From positions 20,487,001-20,551,000 of the forward strand of contig NC_135364.1 of NCBI RefSeq assembly GCF_051622035.1: a DNA stretch of 64,000 bases, written 5' to 3'. The position numbers were made by a program, and so were the translations under genes. This DNA comes from Arctopsyche grandis (taxonomy: Eukaryota > Arthropoda > Insecta > Trichoptera > Hydropsychidae). This document shows positions 50,201 through 64,000 of this stretch, piece by piece (position 1 is the stretch's first letter; the number at the start of each line of letters is the position of its first letter). The notes beneath the pieces are model-generated. The model was not told where the DNA came from, ran no database searches, and saw only the letters and a list, made by a program, of their open reading frames with translations.

Positions 50201-51954
50201 ACATCTCAGAAACGTTTGATTTCGCGCTGCACTCTGCGATTTTAAATTAGATTCTGGGTCAGTACTTGGCTAATTGAATACAGTTAACCGCCCGCCGCGT
50301 TAATACACACGTCAGTTTCATAATATATCACACACACATACACAGAAGAACCCGGGCACTGTAATTTCGCGTACCACTAACCGTCGGATATCGTGACCCG
50401 AATTTTGACTTGTCATGCTCTTTTTTTCCCTGGCGGATAATCGCGTTTATTAGAGACGATTTGCATACGCGCTATCCGTGTCGCTTTATTGGCGCGACCG
50501 TGGTGGGCGATTCCGATACCGATATGTGGATGTGGGTGTTGGAGATTTTCCCCATTGTGGATTTTAATGTTTTTCTTAATTTATCGACGAAAAAAATTTT
50601 ATTGGACCAAAATTTAATACGTAGATTTTCAATATATTCTCTTCAATGTATTATTGCTAGAAGAAAAGTTTTTCTATGTATCTACATATGTAAATTAGGT
50701 ATACGAACTTCAGGAAAATAAACTGCATATCGAATGCTTCCTTCTTTCAGACGTTCGAAGCGAGTTCTACATAGTTTGAACACGTTTGGCTTTGTATGTA
50801 CCATGTAGTATCGCGGAATTGCTACTGTGCATATTCGATTTTTGAGATTCAGGAAGTGTTACATACATTTGGGTTATACTTATTACATTATCTATTGGTA
50901 TTGTACTGAATTGAATCTTCATAAATGAACTGAACAGTCGTTGAATGTTATACCTATATACATATATAATATATTCGTGATTTAAAAAAAAAAATCTTGT
51001 TATTCTTATTTGTGTCAATTTTGCAGAGCGAGAAATTTTGTGTTATGACGTTTTTGAGAAGAAATTTAATTTAATTTTTAAGTCGTGTAACTTTCGATAT
51101 AAAAGCATACATATTTACATATATTCCGATTTTTCAGAATTAGACAATAGTTTAAATATAATTAAGTAAGTACACTTCACGTTAATATAATGCCAAGTCG
51201 TTATCAAACATTGCATGGTAATCATGTACCCCCTATAAATCAGCAGGTGTCAAAGAATGATTGAACGGTATTTGATATTTTCAATTTCGTTCGTAAAAAC
51301 TGTAAAATTGCTGTCAAGCGTTTTTCTCAAATTTTCCGTGCAAAGTTTGGCTAGAGTTGTGCTTACAAAGCTAGTATATTTTAATATTTGATTCATGATG
51401 AACTATTCAAACATTTGATTGAAATTCAGCCCATTTTTTTTTTTCAGAACGACCGTTCATTTTCAACTTTCCTTTCACTTACATATTCTCTCTGTCATCG
51501 TTCTCCCGTATATATCGTCGAACTTTGACAGTCCCTTTAACCCTAACCAGTGACGAGATAATATTTATTGCTTTTCTGATACAGCCATGTGACGCCTTAT
51601 TGAAAAATATGGGTATTTAAATTATAGTATTGCTGTAGTAGTAGATCTGCGAAAATGATCCAACCAACATTAACAATGCAATTATTAATTTAGTTTGAAC
51701 GTTATAGTTAGATAACGATATTTGTTTAATAATGCTTACTGGGTTTCGAACGTAGCGGATTTAACATGTAGTGTAGTTTTCTTCGAAAAGGTTTTTTTAT
51801 CTCTAGTAGTTTCCCGTCTGCGTTCTAGAGCGGAAAAAATAGAAAGTGGAAAAGGATAATGCTTTTGGTAGGTACATACATATGTAGGTTGGTGCCAAAT
51901 TCGTATGGAACCGCGACAATTATTAAGTCAAATAAAATCAGATTTGGATTTTAT
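47234..51954. other. gene-free stretch with CpG-rich patches
   Basis: No gene is recognised. CpG-richer patches at 49000-49400 and 50050-50540. Microsatellites near 47745, 49415 and 49895. Several T-rich acceptor-like sites without convincing exons. Confidence 0.5.
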
Positions 51955-52085
51955 ATTCATTCAGATCGATAGTTGTACTCGTAATCAACCAGATTTTGGT
52001 TGAGATTTGAAGCAATGACCCTTCATCTGGTATTCAATTGCTTAACCAGTGAGTTATGCTGTGACAACGACCTCGTTTGCGGCGA
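51955..52085 (-). mobile_element. tRNA-derived SINE fragment (S2), tentative
   Basis: On the minus strand GCATAACTCACTGGTTAAGC resembles an A box, and TGCTTCAAATC, 35-45 bases on, resembles a B box. Diverged. Confidence 0.4.
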
Positions 52086-53107
52086 TGAATTCTAACGGAA
52101 TTGTTGATAAGTGTAATGTAAAATCATAGCATATATTGCCAAAGGGCAGACAGAAAGCAACGTTTGAATCGGAATATTGATATTAGGGCAAAACGTGCAT
52201 ATTGAGAGTTCAGCGTGAAAGTGGTCGGATTTGCTCGGTTTTTTTTTCGCTAGTGAGGTAGGCATGACCTCGGAAGCGATTGAAATTAGCGCTTTTGGAC
52301 GATATTGAAGTGATCGGCGTGTCGCGGAGAAAGGAGCCCCGCTCTAGTGAGAAATGTGCAGGCAGGCAAGCTATTCAGAGCGAGAGCTTTCGTAAGTGAT
52401 GCGAGATGCGAGAGTGTGCGCGATTTCTCTGGAGGCCGCCCTCGCCGCTCTCTCGCCCCACACCTAATTCCTATCGAAAATGCGGCTTTTGCGAAACCGG
52501 CTAGAAAACCGGCGCACTCTGAAATGCACATTATGTGCTATGCTGTGGTGGCTCGCGTTTTCGTTGCTTAGTGACACGGATTTTCTCGGCTCTTCTCCTC
52601 CGTTTGATTTCGCGTTCGCGATGTGCGCAACCGCGCCGCTCCGTTCGTGACGCAACCGCCCCTCTATGCTAAATACCGAACCGTGATTATATTATTATAT
52701 GTATTTATGTATGTACCCGTCAAATGCCACTTTTCCATCGACACTTTTCCGCTGCGGATCGGAGCCGCGCTCCGGATTCTTATTCCAATTTCAGTGAAAA
52801 GCTTTTGTGCAGTATTGAACCGTTGAAGTATTCCCTTTCAGACATGTGTCAATTATTCAACTATTGACAGTGAGCGGGTAGATTATTGATCTTATACCAC
52901 TTGTTGCTTATTTTAGTCGCGGTGTGGTATTGAGAATTATTCAATGACTTGATTCTCACGAAAGGTTGAAACTATTATAAATAGTGTTAGCATATATGTA
53001 TGTATGTATAATTTGTAATGCAGTGGAACTAAACCATACCCTTAAATATATCATATTGAAAATACCCTATCTTCCGACAGTTGATTTCGTCGTATTTTTT
53101 GCATTAA
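52086..53107. other. gene-free stretch with CpG-rich patch
   Basis: CpG-rich from 52260 to 52780. No exon is recognised; the open frames on both strands are short. Confidence 0.5.
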
Positions 53108-53115
53108 AATTACTT

Positions 53116-54255
53116 GAATGGTTTCTAACTTTTTTTTACTTACACATTCCTCGGCAGCCAATTTCCAAAAATTGAACCCCTCGTATAAGATATTTTTCTA
53201 AACTTAATAAACCTCCAAACGCCCCCCTCCCTTTCTCTCTGAATTTAATTTTATATACCACAGTGTCTTGAGAAGTTGTCCCAGCATGACACTGTGGCCA
53301 GACAAAAATGTATAACATGCATAAAAGAAACAAAAAAAAATGCATATATGTACATATACATTCATATATTCATCAATTTATCTATTATGTATAAACAGCT
53401 TAAACATGGCTAGTCTAATAGTAAGCATTCTATTGTTTTTTTATTAAATTTATTTGAATCAAAAAAATTATATTCTACAATATCGATATCATCGTCATAG
53501 AAACTTTGATTTGTTTTCGATGCTCCTACCCAAACCTTACATAGTTACATACAAAATCACTTTCGAAATTATATGTATATTAGATATATTAACCTCGATC
53601 ATATGTGCCCTTACAGGTTGCCCAAGGTGAAACCTATGGTCAATCTTTTGTACATTAGTACCAAATACCATCATTACACATAATGATTATACACAAATCA
53701 TAAGTTGAAAACAGTGTGCGACAACCCCTGCCACTCAACTCTTCCACTGCAGAAGCCGCTGTAACAGCTCCGTCATATGTATGTATGTAGATGTTCCTGT
53801 TCCCGATTTATCTAGCAAAACTAAATAGTTGATTGCAGTGCGCCTCAATATTGCTGCTGAAAATGTATTTATGAACCTCGAATCTACATATGAATCGATT
53901 ATTGTAAATTTAGTAACGCCCATCGATCCACAGATCATCATAGAACATTGTCATATATTCATATCACCTGTCTATTTAAGGCAATAGTTTGTCAAAACGA
54001 TGCTAATTTGAATTTTATATAATTCTTTATAAAAATATGATACTTTGTTCATTTCCGTTTTCTCTTTTTTCCATTAAGTATTTTTCCATTATGTATTTGA
54101 CATAGACGAATGCTGTCACATACAAATTTTGATAAAATGACGAAAATAATCAATAATCGGCGCTCCAGAGGGTCGGAATGGTTTTTCACCAATGTTAATA
54201 TTATATTATCTCGCATATCCCTAAACGGACCATTTGTATGGTTGGGAATCAATGT
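53116..54255. mobile_element. hAT-type element candidate
   Basis: The left end GAATGGTTTCTAACTTTTTT resembles the 34.3-kb element; the right end GTTGGGAATCAATGT is a diverged counterpart. Flanks AATTACTT and AATTGCTT match at 7 of 8. The inside shares TATAAACAGCTTAAACATGG through CATCGTCATAGAAACTTTGA with 40.6 kb. Confidence 0.45.
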
Positions 54256-54263
54256 AATTGCTT

Positions 54264-56989
54264 AAGCTTAAAGTAGTGTCGTGGTCTTTGATATTTAGAT
54301 TGTAGAATTACACATTTCGATGTTATGAAGTCGTTACAAATTGCATATAAATGGACCGTATCGATTGCGTACAATGAACGTGTTCTATTTTAACTTAATT
54401 TTTAGCTAAATATATATGTATATAGCAATGTATCAGGTCATTGATTAACTTTTAAGGTCGATTTCATACTCTTTAGGTCGACGATACGTGAAATGGCGAA
54501 ATCGGTCACACGTATAAAACGGAAGGATACGTCGGTCAAACCCCCGTCCTATTTACAATATATGTACATACATCCTCAATTTTTTCAATGACCTACTTTT
54601 CATCATTAAAATATATAAATTTCGAACATAATTACAAAATCGATTCAATTTATAAATACAATATTTAGTTCGATATTTATCATCGAGTGAGTACCTACTT
54701 TGTATCGTGATTTTTTCTATAGTAATCATTAAGTAATGAAAAGCGAAGTGAACTGTGTTCGTTCAGTATCGTTTCGTACCTTTCAATTCAATATATGTAT
54801 ATATATTATATGTACATCGGTATGTATTTATGTATGCGGTAGAATTTGGCCTATCCCGTAAATAGATGGGGGTCGAAGGTACCCCAGTTTAGCAATTCAT
54901 GGGCCGGGTCGGAACCCTTATGTGCACGTCAAAAACGTTATATAGTCGAAGCTTTCGAGGAAACTCTTAACGTGCGTGCTTTCGTAAGCATTATATGATA
55001 CATCGTGAGCGTAAGCGTAAGCTTAAAAGTTGGCATGTGTATATAATTTGAAACGGAATAAGTAATATCACTAAATTCATTAAAATCGTGTGTACATATG
55101 TATGCTGCTGGATTTCTCCGTTGTGTTTTGTAACGGGCTCATTGTTCGGGAGGTCAACGTAATTTGTAAAAATTTTAGCATAATTATATTAATAAAGCGC
55201 TCATTAATCATTTGTTTTTTTATTTATTAATTGCTCAACGGCCGTTGATTGATATGTGTGTTTTAAAAGTGAAGTCGAAGGGAAGCGTGCAATTTTCTCT
55301 TTCGGCTTTTTTTTTTTCAGGTCCTCGGTGAAGTGCTCAATCGAACTCAATAAATTCTGTTTGACCCGGAAAAGGTTTGTTAAATATTCCCCATCTCCCC
55401 GTGGTTCTGCCTCGTTAGATTGTTTGCTTTGTTGACCTCATTCGTCGTCTAATAATTAACTAACCCTGTCTACTTTTCATGAGTACCCACAATGTTCGCT
55501 AAATAATAACACTCATCGAAGCAAACGAACGTTTCGTTTCGAGACGCTCACGTTATCATTTGTGTGTACTTTCTTACCCTACTTTGTGTATAGTATGTAC
55601 ATATTTTAAATGACGTACTCGTACACAGGTCGTAACAATGTATCGATACTTTTTGATTGAATAATCTAGCAATGAGCGTGTACACAAAGCGAAGAGTCAA
55701 TAAATGAGATCGCTCTTTATTATTTGAAAACGTGTTCGGTGAAAGAATATTTGTTGCGTAATCGATTTTCGAAAGTGCTTGTCGTAGTTTTGCAATTTTC
55801 TTCTGTACCAGATTTTCCGCTAAAAGCGTTATAAGTTACTCGTTATTCGAGCGTGCCCGCAATGAGCGGACGGATCGCGATGTGTCAAATATTAATTTCG
55901 ATTTGAACTAGGGATGTTGAGTCAAAGGTGGATTTATATAATTATTCTATGTAGAAGAAAAAAAAAGATACAATTTAATATGCTGAACCATTAATTTTTT
56001 ACGTGATCATAAAATCAAAATTAATATTCGAGTTTTATTGTACAACCTTGTTTTTGTAATTATTTTTGTTGATTGAACTACATATCCATTAGTTCAATAT
56101 GCTCGTCCTTTTTTTTTTATGTTATTGCTTTTATTCTGATTTGTAATTCAAGTATATAAAATGAATTATATATGAAATTTTTATAAAGTATGAAAATGTG
56201 GCCTCGATTGAATTACAGTTCTCAAGTCCTCTCTCTGTGCCTCGTTCGAAAGAAGAGAGAGTCGTTCTTTCGAGCGTAATCTTCAAGGTTCTCACTTTTC
56301 ACTCTTACATAATTTATTTTATTACGTTTGCTACATAAATTTAATTTTTCAGAGTGTTATCTAACATTCGCAAAATTTTCCTAATTGCCCCCTCACTTTT
56401 CCGTCACGATAACGTTAACTCAACGCATACAAAATTCTTCTCAATTGAATCAAAATATCTCATTTAAATATTTAAAAAAAACTACACTCGCCTTTAAGTG
56501 TTTTATGGTGACACCGATGACTTTTTATTGGTATTGGTAAAAAATAAAAATTGACGTTTTCATTCTGAAATCGCCTTGAATCCATATATGCATCATTTTG
56601 GTAATCGATTGGAAAATATTAACTCTAAAAAAGTGTACACACATACACATATGTATGTATTCATACTCATTCGTCATACGAACGAACGTCTCCGACAACT
56701 TGCATGTGTCGAAATTGTGAAAAGGAGAAATCACATTTTTTCCGTCGGTCGCATTGTCCCCAAATCGCGTGTCACAATCAGATACACCACAATAACCTTA
56801 CTCGGTTTGACCCATACCTCATAATGTATGTGCAATTGTACACACATGTAAATCGAACTCGTTCTCCATTCGAATTTCTAGAATTTTTTTGCACAGCAAT
56901 CGGAAAAATATGTAAGCTTTGTACTAGAAATTTTCTCAAAAAATAGTTGCATTTTTTTTTGTTTTGCGCGTATTTCATCGATGCGATGA
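54264..56989. other. gene-free stretch
   Basis: Nothing recognised. A pyrimidine-rich acceptor at 55307-55320 is followed by a 54-base segment and a weak donor. Microsatellites near 54790 and 56645. Confidence 0.5.
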
Positions 56990-57065
56990 TGACAAATGGG
57001 TCAGCGGCACGTCAACTTCCTTGAATCGAAGGTCCGAGTCCGACCGGCGTTAACCGAGCGACCTT
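56990..57065 (+). mobile_element. tRNA-derived SINE head fragment (S3), tentative
   Basis: GGGTCAGCGGCACG is A-box-like and GGTCCGAGTCC is a B-box match, spaced as in a tRNA. The flanks do not pair into an acceptor stem. Confidence 0.35.
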
Positions 57066-60000
57066 TGACGATCTGCCCAATACGCTCACGTAGGTATGTA
57101 GATATTTGCAATCGCGGTTAACTGGACCCGGGTCGGTCTTAAAATTTCAATCACCTCGGAAACTCGCTAAATGCTCTCGGATGTGTTTTTGTTCCATTTC
57201 GCACGTTTGTAAATATAGATACACATGTATTTGTGTGTGTGTGTGTGCGTATACGAGACATATCGCGGGTTTTATCCGGTTAAACGGACGCGTCGCTTTT
57301 TAGTGGGTCAATGTTCAAAAGTTTGTTTAAATTAACTTGCTGCTGCGGCCCTAGCGCACCTCATTATGATTCTAAAATTTTTGGATGACCTATCATTCTA
57401 CTTTCGACGCGTTCAATAAAACCGAGTCGTCCCTAGTAGGCTAATTCACCTTGGTCTTTGATATTGATAGCGTTCAGTTTTTTTGTCGCCGGGAATTTAA
57501 TGCATCGGTTAATATATGTATGTATGTGCATATGGTTTGAAATTAATACGAGTGTATAAATTGAATTTAAATCGTCGTGCGTTAGTTTGATATGGAATAG
57601 GTATGCAATAACTCTTAGGTATAGTACCTATAAAGGTTAATTTAGAAAAGATTGTGATTACAAAATTGCTATGACATCAAATTACGAAGAAATGATAATT
57701 ATTACCATATTAAGGGCAAAATAGGTAATTGATTTTCAGAGACTGTTTTCATCTGTTTGTTTTTAATTTCACGGCCGTTTGCAGTAGGGAGAAAATACGC
57801 GATTCTTATTGGTTAGATAAGATGATCTGACCAATAGGAATTCTGTATTTTTATGTTCGCGTATGCTTAGAGGTTCACAGTAAACCTTGCCGACCGATAG
57901 GAATCCGATCTAAAGTTTACCTACTTCTAATACTACTAAAATTAAATATAGTTGCAATGCATTTTACAATATGTTCTTATCTAAGAAAACTGCCCTTCAT
58001 AAAGTCGTTGAAAAATAATATTTAATAATAGATGTTTTTCTTCTATGCGATGCTATTATATGCATGAATAATTTACAATTTATCGCTGTAATCTATCATC
58101 TTCTGCATAATAAATGTCTTGCATTATGTGTGCGTTTCTTTATAAGTAGAACGATTAATAAAAGGGAAAATAGGAATATGAAGAGAAGATGGTAGTTTTA
58201 GTCGTAAGGGAATGAGTAATAGTGAAAGACAAGATGGAATAAAAATAATTGATATTATATAATATGTTTTGAATGTTTTTTTTTTATTTTATTTGGTACT
58301 CATATGATTGTATTATATTTGTGGGGAGAAAAGTGTCGTGTTAATCATATGATGATATCATAAAGGTTCTTATTGTACATCAAGGAATAAATTGCAATGA
58401 TAAGAATTTAGGCATAATATTTTCGGGTCGACATGTGTTTGTATAATAGGTATGGGCAATTCAATTTCGATACGCTCGGGAAATGGTCGGAATTTATCTT
58501 ATCTTTTTTCCCGTTTATCTGGCCTTGCGATGTGACGTCTTTGGAACATCTGTTCCCGACACAACGCGGCGATAGTACATTACAAAAACAAAAATGCTAT
58601 ATATACCTAGGCAAATTAATAATGGCTCATTTTGAAAATTTCGACTGGTGATCGCGATAACGGGCGACAAGTCTCGTTAGAGGCGTGAAAGTTTAAAGAG
58701 ACACAGGCGAGTTATTTCCGCGTGAAAGCCTCGAAGTGGCGGAGGAAAGCGTGTCTCGACGGCGCACTTCCTTTGTTATGTCATCATATCGAGTGGCGTT
58801 AACAGTAAGCAATCGGCCATTGTTTTTAAGTCTTTAGTACACATACATATTATGCTGAAAAAAAATTGCATAGATACATACTAACCCGCTATCGCAAAAA
58901 TGCATGAGCGAGCAATCCAAACCCCATATATTATGAGAGCGGACACTTTTCCGATTTTTCTTCGACTTATGTGCCGTTAAGTGTTTTCGGATACGTTAAT
59001 GTGCCTACCGGTGAAATATTAGAATTGAGACAAGATAGAAAATTCTCGGCTTACGTGTACACGCATCAAATGAATTATCGACAATTGGCGTTTGCTAATT
59101 TTCATCTCGGCTGATGTATAATAGGACGTACAAAAAAAAAGAAAAGCGTTTTTGGTAGGCGCTTTTTTACACTTCCTAAAGTGGGATTTTAGGTTCGCGG
59201 CCGTAGTAGTGATGTCGTTGCACACTAGAGAGTTAGTTTTTCTGATATCAGTCGGAGACTGGCACCGGCTCAAGGGGAGAACGACGGAGAGGAGAAATCA
59301 TCAGTCGAAGATGTCTTCGTCAGGTCCAAGGCGTACGAGACGCCATGCCGGCCTGGTTTTCGCCTTTCGTTTTTACTCTGTGAAATCGCCATTTTCGTTT
59401 ACCAATCTGAGGCGTATTTATCGCGTTTCTCGCTGGAGCCAGAGGCCACGGTGGCCCTCGATTCTATCTCACCTGTGACTATCTACTTGTATATGCTAGA
59501 TGAACTCGAACGAAAGCTCAATGCATTTAGTGCGATGCATGCACTTGTTTGTATGTACATACATATGTATGTATCATTGCACGTGATGCTATGCAATTCT
59601 ATGCAGATGTTGCCCAGGAAGCAATGATTGGATGTGTTTATGTGATGAGAATCTTCATTAGATAGATAGAATCATCGTCAGTTTGCTTTTGATCTTGCCT
59701 TCTTCCTGATGTCGTTGATTGGACTCACGTGTAACCTCTTGCTCTGCGTGGGATATGAGTCGAGGTCCTCGTTTATCCGGTGCTATACTGTTCCCTGTGT
59801 ATGTAGTATCCTATTCACTTTCACTTTAGCATATTAGCTGTTTCAATGACGGTTTTAGAATTTGAATTTGAATTTCAAACTAATCGATTTATGTTCGTAT
59901 TATATTTTAAAAATATATAAATTTTTAGTACTGAACTAATATATTCATTTACGTTTTTTTTAATCCCGATAAGTGTAATGTAGTAAGACATCTATCTATT

Positions 60001-62054
60001 CTCACGTTAATTGTGAGAGAAAAGTGAAATTTGCAATCGATAAAAAATTAGTATATATACATACTTATACATATGTATAGTTCAGAAGTGACAACTGGAA
60101 AATATGTAGAATTTTCTCAGATTCATATTGTAAGGAATAACATGGATTTGACCCAACTGGTCAAATCCGTGTTTCGGTCGTGATATGTAAAAACACGAAA
60201 GTACATAAAAAGATGATTTCTCATGAAAGGCGCCAACGATTCTAACTGGTGACTTTCGAAATTGTGTTATTGTATTGTTGCAAAAGACTCTTTCCAAGCA
60301 TTAATTGAGTAATTTAGTTACGTCTATTCCATATACGTCTAGTTTGAATATTAGAAAAATACTCGATTAGAAATGGCTCGCCGCACATAAAAATCTTCAC
60401 TCCAAACCTTACGCAACTCAAAGCGATCTTATCAAAACCGAAAAATTTCAACCACCGCATAGTAAGTTACTCTTCGTTCCCACGGCGGTCAGATTGCACA
60501 TCTGTTTTTTTTACGTCTTTTAATATGCCTAATATTAAATTTCTTTCTGGGTGTTGGGTGCTTTGGGAAGTACATAGTCTCCCCCTTTGTGGCGTTAACT
60601 CGGGGTTATTGCTCGATTGTGTTGTGTTCGTTCGTTGCGAAATTGACTCTATCCGTTCACCTCAACGAACGTTGGAAACGAGGCCTACCACAGTATATAC
60701 GTGGGTTAGGAAAATACCAGTTCGACCCTGCACAAGACGCAGGGACCGCGCCCATCTTGCGGCACGGCGACATTGTTCTCCCTTCCCTCCCCCTTTCGGA
60801 TCATGTACCTCGATCTTATATTACAGTAAACGCCCCAAATTACCCAACGTTCTCGACAACTCCAAATAGGAGAACTCAAGTCTCCAAATCTGATAGGCAT
60901 GACCCTCAGTACTAAATAATGTGCAATTGCAATCGTTGTTTTGCTCGGAGGCGGGTCGGGTCAAACGATTTTCATTGTGTGAAATTTCTGTTATTGTAAT
61001 GTGTTGAACTTTTTTTGCCGTTGTTTTTTTTTTAATTCTTTTATTGAGCCCTATGGCTGTATTTGCTATTCTCCGTGTCATTAATGGCAATTTTTAAAAC
61101 ATACATACTATTAGCCGCAGCATATATATTATGTTTTTATTGGTAATGAAATGCTGTTTTTTATTTATGCATTATGATGTAAAATTTACATAAAGCAATA
61201 TTCCGAGGTCTTCAAAAGGAAATTTTGTAACCTCTAAATCAGCTTTTTTTTTTATTAATATGTAGAGTTTTCACCATACTATCTCACAAAAAATTCAATC
61301 GAACAGATTTAAAATGTACATGTAGTAAATATATACACATTGGAACTGTATTAGTGAATAATAATTTTAAATATCCACAAGTACAACTTTTACCTGTGCG
61401 AATCGTAGTATGAAGTCTTCCTGAGATAAATAAAAACAGTGTATTTACGTACCAAATGGTAAACATCTATATGTTAAATTTTAGCGCGTGAAAGCGTCCT
61501 TATTCTTTACACAGTTAAGTTATTGTATGGTAACTTTTATGGCCGTTGAAAAATCGTTGTCAATTTTCCGAGTTTTCCTTCATTTCGAGAATTTATATCT
61601 GATGTGTATGATTTTATTTTGTCGTAAGATTAATGGGCTAGCTATCCGTATTTCCGAATAGCTGTCTATTATGAAATATGAGACTGAATATACAATATGT
61701 ATGTATGTACATATACTATGTACATATGTATATACATACATTTATGTGTACGTACATATGTATGTACAGTTTATTTCAATTCGCTTTAACTCACAACTTA
61801 CCTATAAGAAAAATCTCGTATACGTATGTATTTACTAGGAGCATGTCGAATATTATTGTTCAATCGCAATTACGTAGAGCTCGTACTTAAAAACTAGACG
61901 AATCGGGTCTTAAAAAGACAAATTGAACGAAAATAAGATGTTTGAACTTATACTTCTATTTATTGTTGACGCATGTGTATATTATTTCAAACAAATAATT
62001 AATCCGCATTGATTGCAACTCTATCTATGTTTATCTACACGTGTACAATACATA
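57066..62054. other. gene-free stretch with CpG-rich patches
   Basis: CpG-richer patches at 57000-57300, 58480-58960, 59150-59470 and 60500-60900, none with a recognisable product. A 40-base hairpin lies at 57802-57841. TATGTACATA microsatellites near 59555 and 61700-61765. Confidence 0.5.
57802..57841. repeat. 17-bp hairpin with two G-U pairs
   Basis: ATTCTTATTGGTTAGAT pairs with ATCTGACCAATAGGAAT around a 6-base loop. Both mismatches are wobble pairs when read as RNA from the + strand. Confidence 0.75.
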
Positions 62055-62815
<761 letters not shown>

Positions 62816-63660
62816 CATAGATTAAGTTATTGAATATCATACATTTGAGTACTTGTGTAAAGAATCCGTTTGCTAGGCCATATTACATACTTAACACATT
62901 TTCGACAGGCATTTTGTTTTTGATTTGCGATCGATTGAAGCCTTGAACAGTACGAATCGGATCGAATCGTATTGATTTCGAATCATAGCCGATCATGTCC
63001 ATACGTCCGTTTTTGTTTCTCTTTTTCGAGTTGTGAAAGAGCGTCGCATCGTTTCTTGTAAATATTTATGCGACTGACCCTTTTGTTATTTTGGGTCACG
63101 GTTTTCCTTTTTTTCTTGTTAATTTCCATATTCCATTAATCCCCAATAAACAAAATTACATTTCAACCTACTTTTGGCGCGCGGGACAAGTACCGACCTA
63201 CATTTTCGCACCGACCGATTAATTAACCTCGATCGTGCAATTTTCTTTACTTTTTCGTTGCGTTGCATTCGTTGAACTTGTACGCACGCACCTTTGACAA
63301 ATGTGGATTTTTGTTTTTTGTCAAAATTTTAGATTATCTAATCGAAGACGGCCTTCGCATTCGACTGCAAATTTTTATCTTATCGAAAATGTCTAGTGTT
63401 TATTTTTAATACACGTATGTAAACGATGATTTTTTATGTACATATTTACCGTGTTCGATTTTTGTATACCTCTTCCTTTTTAAAATTATCTGAAACGCAA
63501 CTAAACTTTCAAAGCCGTTCGTTCGCTCGCCGCGTTGTAATTTTGCAATACCTCGAGAATCCAATACATAATCGGATTTGGCACGTATTTATAAATTAAC
63601 GAAACGGTGTCACATTTGCAATTATGCAAGTTAAAATTATTCTTTTTTTTTGATTTTCAG
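62816..63660. other. gene-free stretch leading to a splice acceptor
   Basis: Mixed composition, CpG-richer at 63000-63330 and 63510-63560. It ends in a strong pyrimidine tract and TTTTCAG. Confidence 0.5.
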
Positions 63661-63754
63661 ATTTTTACCTACCGAAAAACCTGGGATACATTTTTTCGAA
63701 TACGAAACTGATATCGTCATCTGGTTTTTCCGGCTCACATCGTATATGAAGCAT
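63661..63754 (+). CDS. candidate internal exon, product unknown
   Basis: A 94-base segment is flanked by a strong acceptor (T-tract plus GATTTTCAG) and a consensus donor (CAT|GTAAGT). One frame is open throughout: FLPTEKPGIHFFEYETDIVI, then WFFRLTSYMKH. The other two frames have stops. I recognise no family, and it may equally be an untranslated exon or chance. If real, it belongs to a + strand gene that extends beyond the window. Confidence 0.3.
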
Positions 63755-64000
63755 GTAAGTATTGCATATCATACGTCTTTAAATTCTGATAGTTTTACAC
63801 TACGTGTTTTTCAACATAAAAGTCGTCCAATTTGGGTTTCGTGTCGCAAATTAAAAAAAAAGCAGAAAAATACGCAAGTGAACGCTTTTCGTCACTTTTC
63901 GTCATTGTCCCAAATCATGGGGCGTTCAGAAACAGAATTAAACCAGACGTACAAATAAATACATGAAAGATCTGGTGAAAACGAGGACAGCCTTGTGTGA
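63755..64000. other. intron-like sequence to window end
   Basis: AT-rich, no feature recognised. Confidence 0.4.

Noticed and set aside
55321..55374. 54-base exon candidate after a strong T-tract acceptor
   Set aside because: The donor GTTTGT is weak, no frame is informative, and T-tract plus CAG sites are common by chance in this DNA.

Overview
The window looks like insect nuclear DNA. It is AT-rich, carries split genes with GT/AG introns, and is full of transposon debris: Helitrons, hAT-type elements, RTE-like and Jockey/CR1-like LINE ends, tRNA-derived SINEs and foldback elements. It also holds long (TA)n tracts and many self-complementary TACATA/TATGTA microsatellites. The order cannot be fixed from the sequence alone. 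No bacterial operon, CRISPR array, rRNA or intact tRNA gene was seen.

Region 1 (1-5 kb, + strand) is the 3' half of the heterotrimeric G-protein subunit gene Gαq. Two constitutive exons (759-888, 968-1121) carry switch II and the NKKD guanine-specificity box. They are followed by two pairs of alternative exons in interleaved order, A-B-A'-B' (1330-1437, 1784-1891, 2364-2446, 4356-4438). Members of each pair are equal in length and phase, so two isoforms can be built. One is the canonical type (TCAT motif, EYNLV end); the other resembles the fly photoreceptor type (TAAT, EFNLA end). The earlier exons lie to the left of the window.

Region 2 (8.67-10.13 kb, - strand) is an intronless frame of 486 codons for a TPX2-family spindle and microtubule protein. 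It is convergent with Gαq, about 4 kb away.

Region 3 (10.2-64 kb) has no recognised host gene. It is a transposon-rich desert punctuated by short CpG-rich patches, several ending in consensus + strand splice donors (15.5, 30.9 and 38.0 kb). This fits long introns or regulatory DNA of an unseen + strand gene, but that is inference. One splice-flanked open exon candidate lies at the right edge (63661-63754).

The mobile elements tell a layered story. A family of roughly 400 bp near-perfect palindromes recurs at 14.3, 19.8 and 28.5 kb, one copy with an exact 8-bp target duplication. Its core is shared with a second inverted-repeat family that has different ends (18.3 and 26.7 kb). Related Helitrons end in a GCATGCGTT/AACGCATGC hairpin plus CTAG; one (17976-19158) is split by insertions that include an opposite-strand Helitron. 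Another hAT-type element (31935-32339) has a perfect 8-bp duplication. A 1-kb composite foldback (13948-14953) is made of three palindromes side by side.
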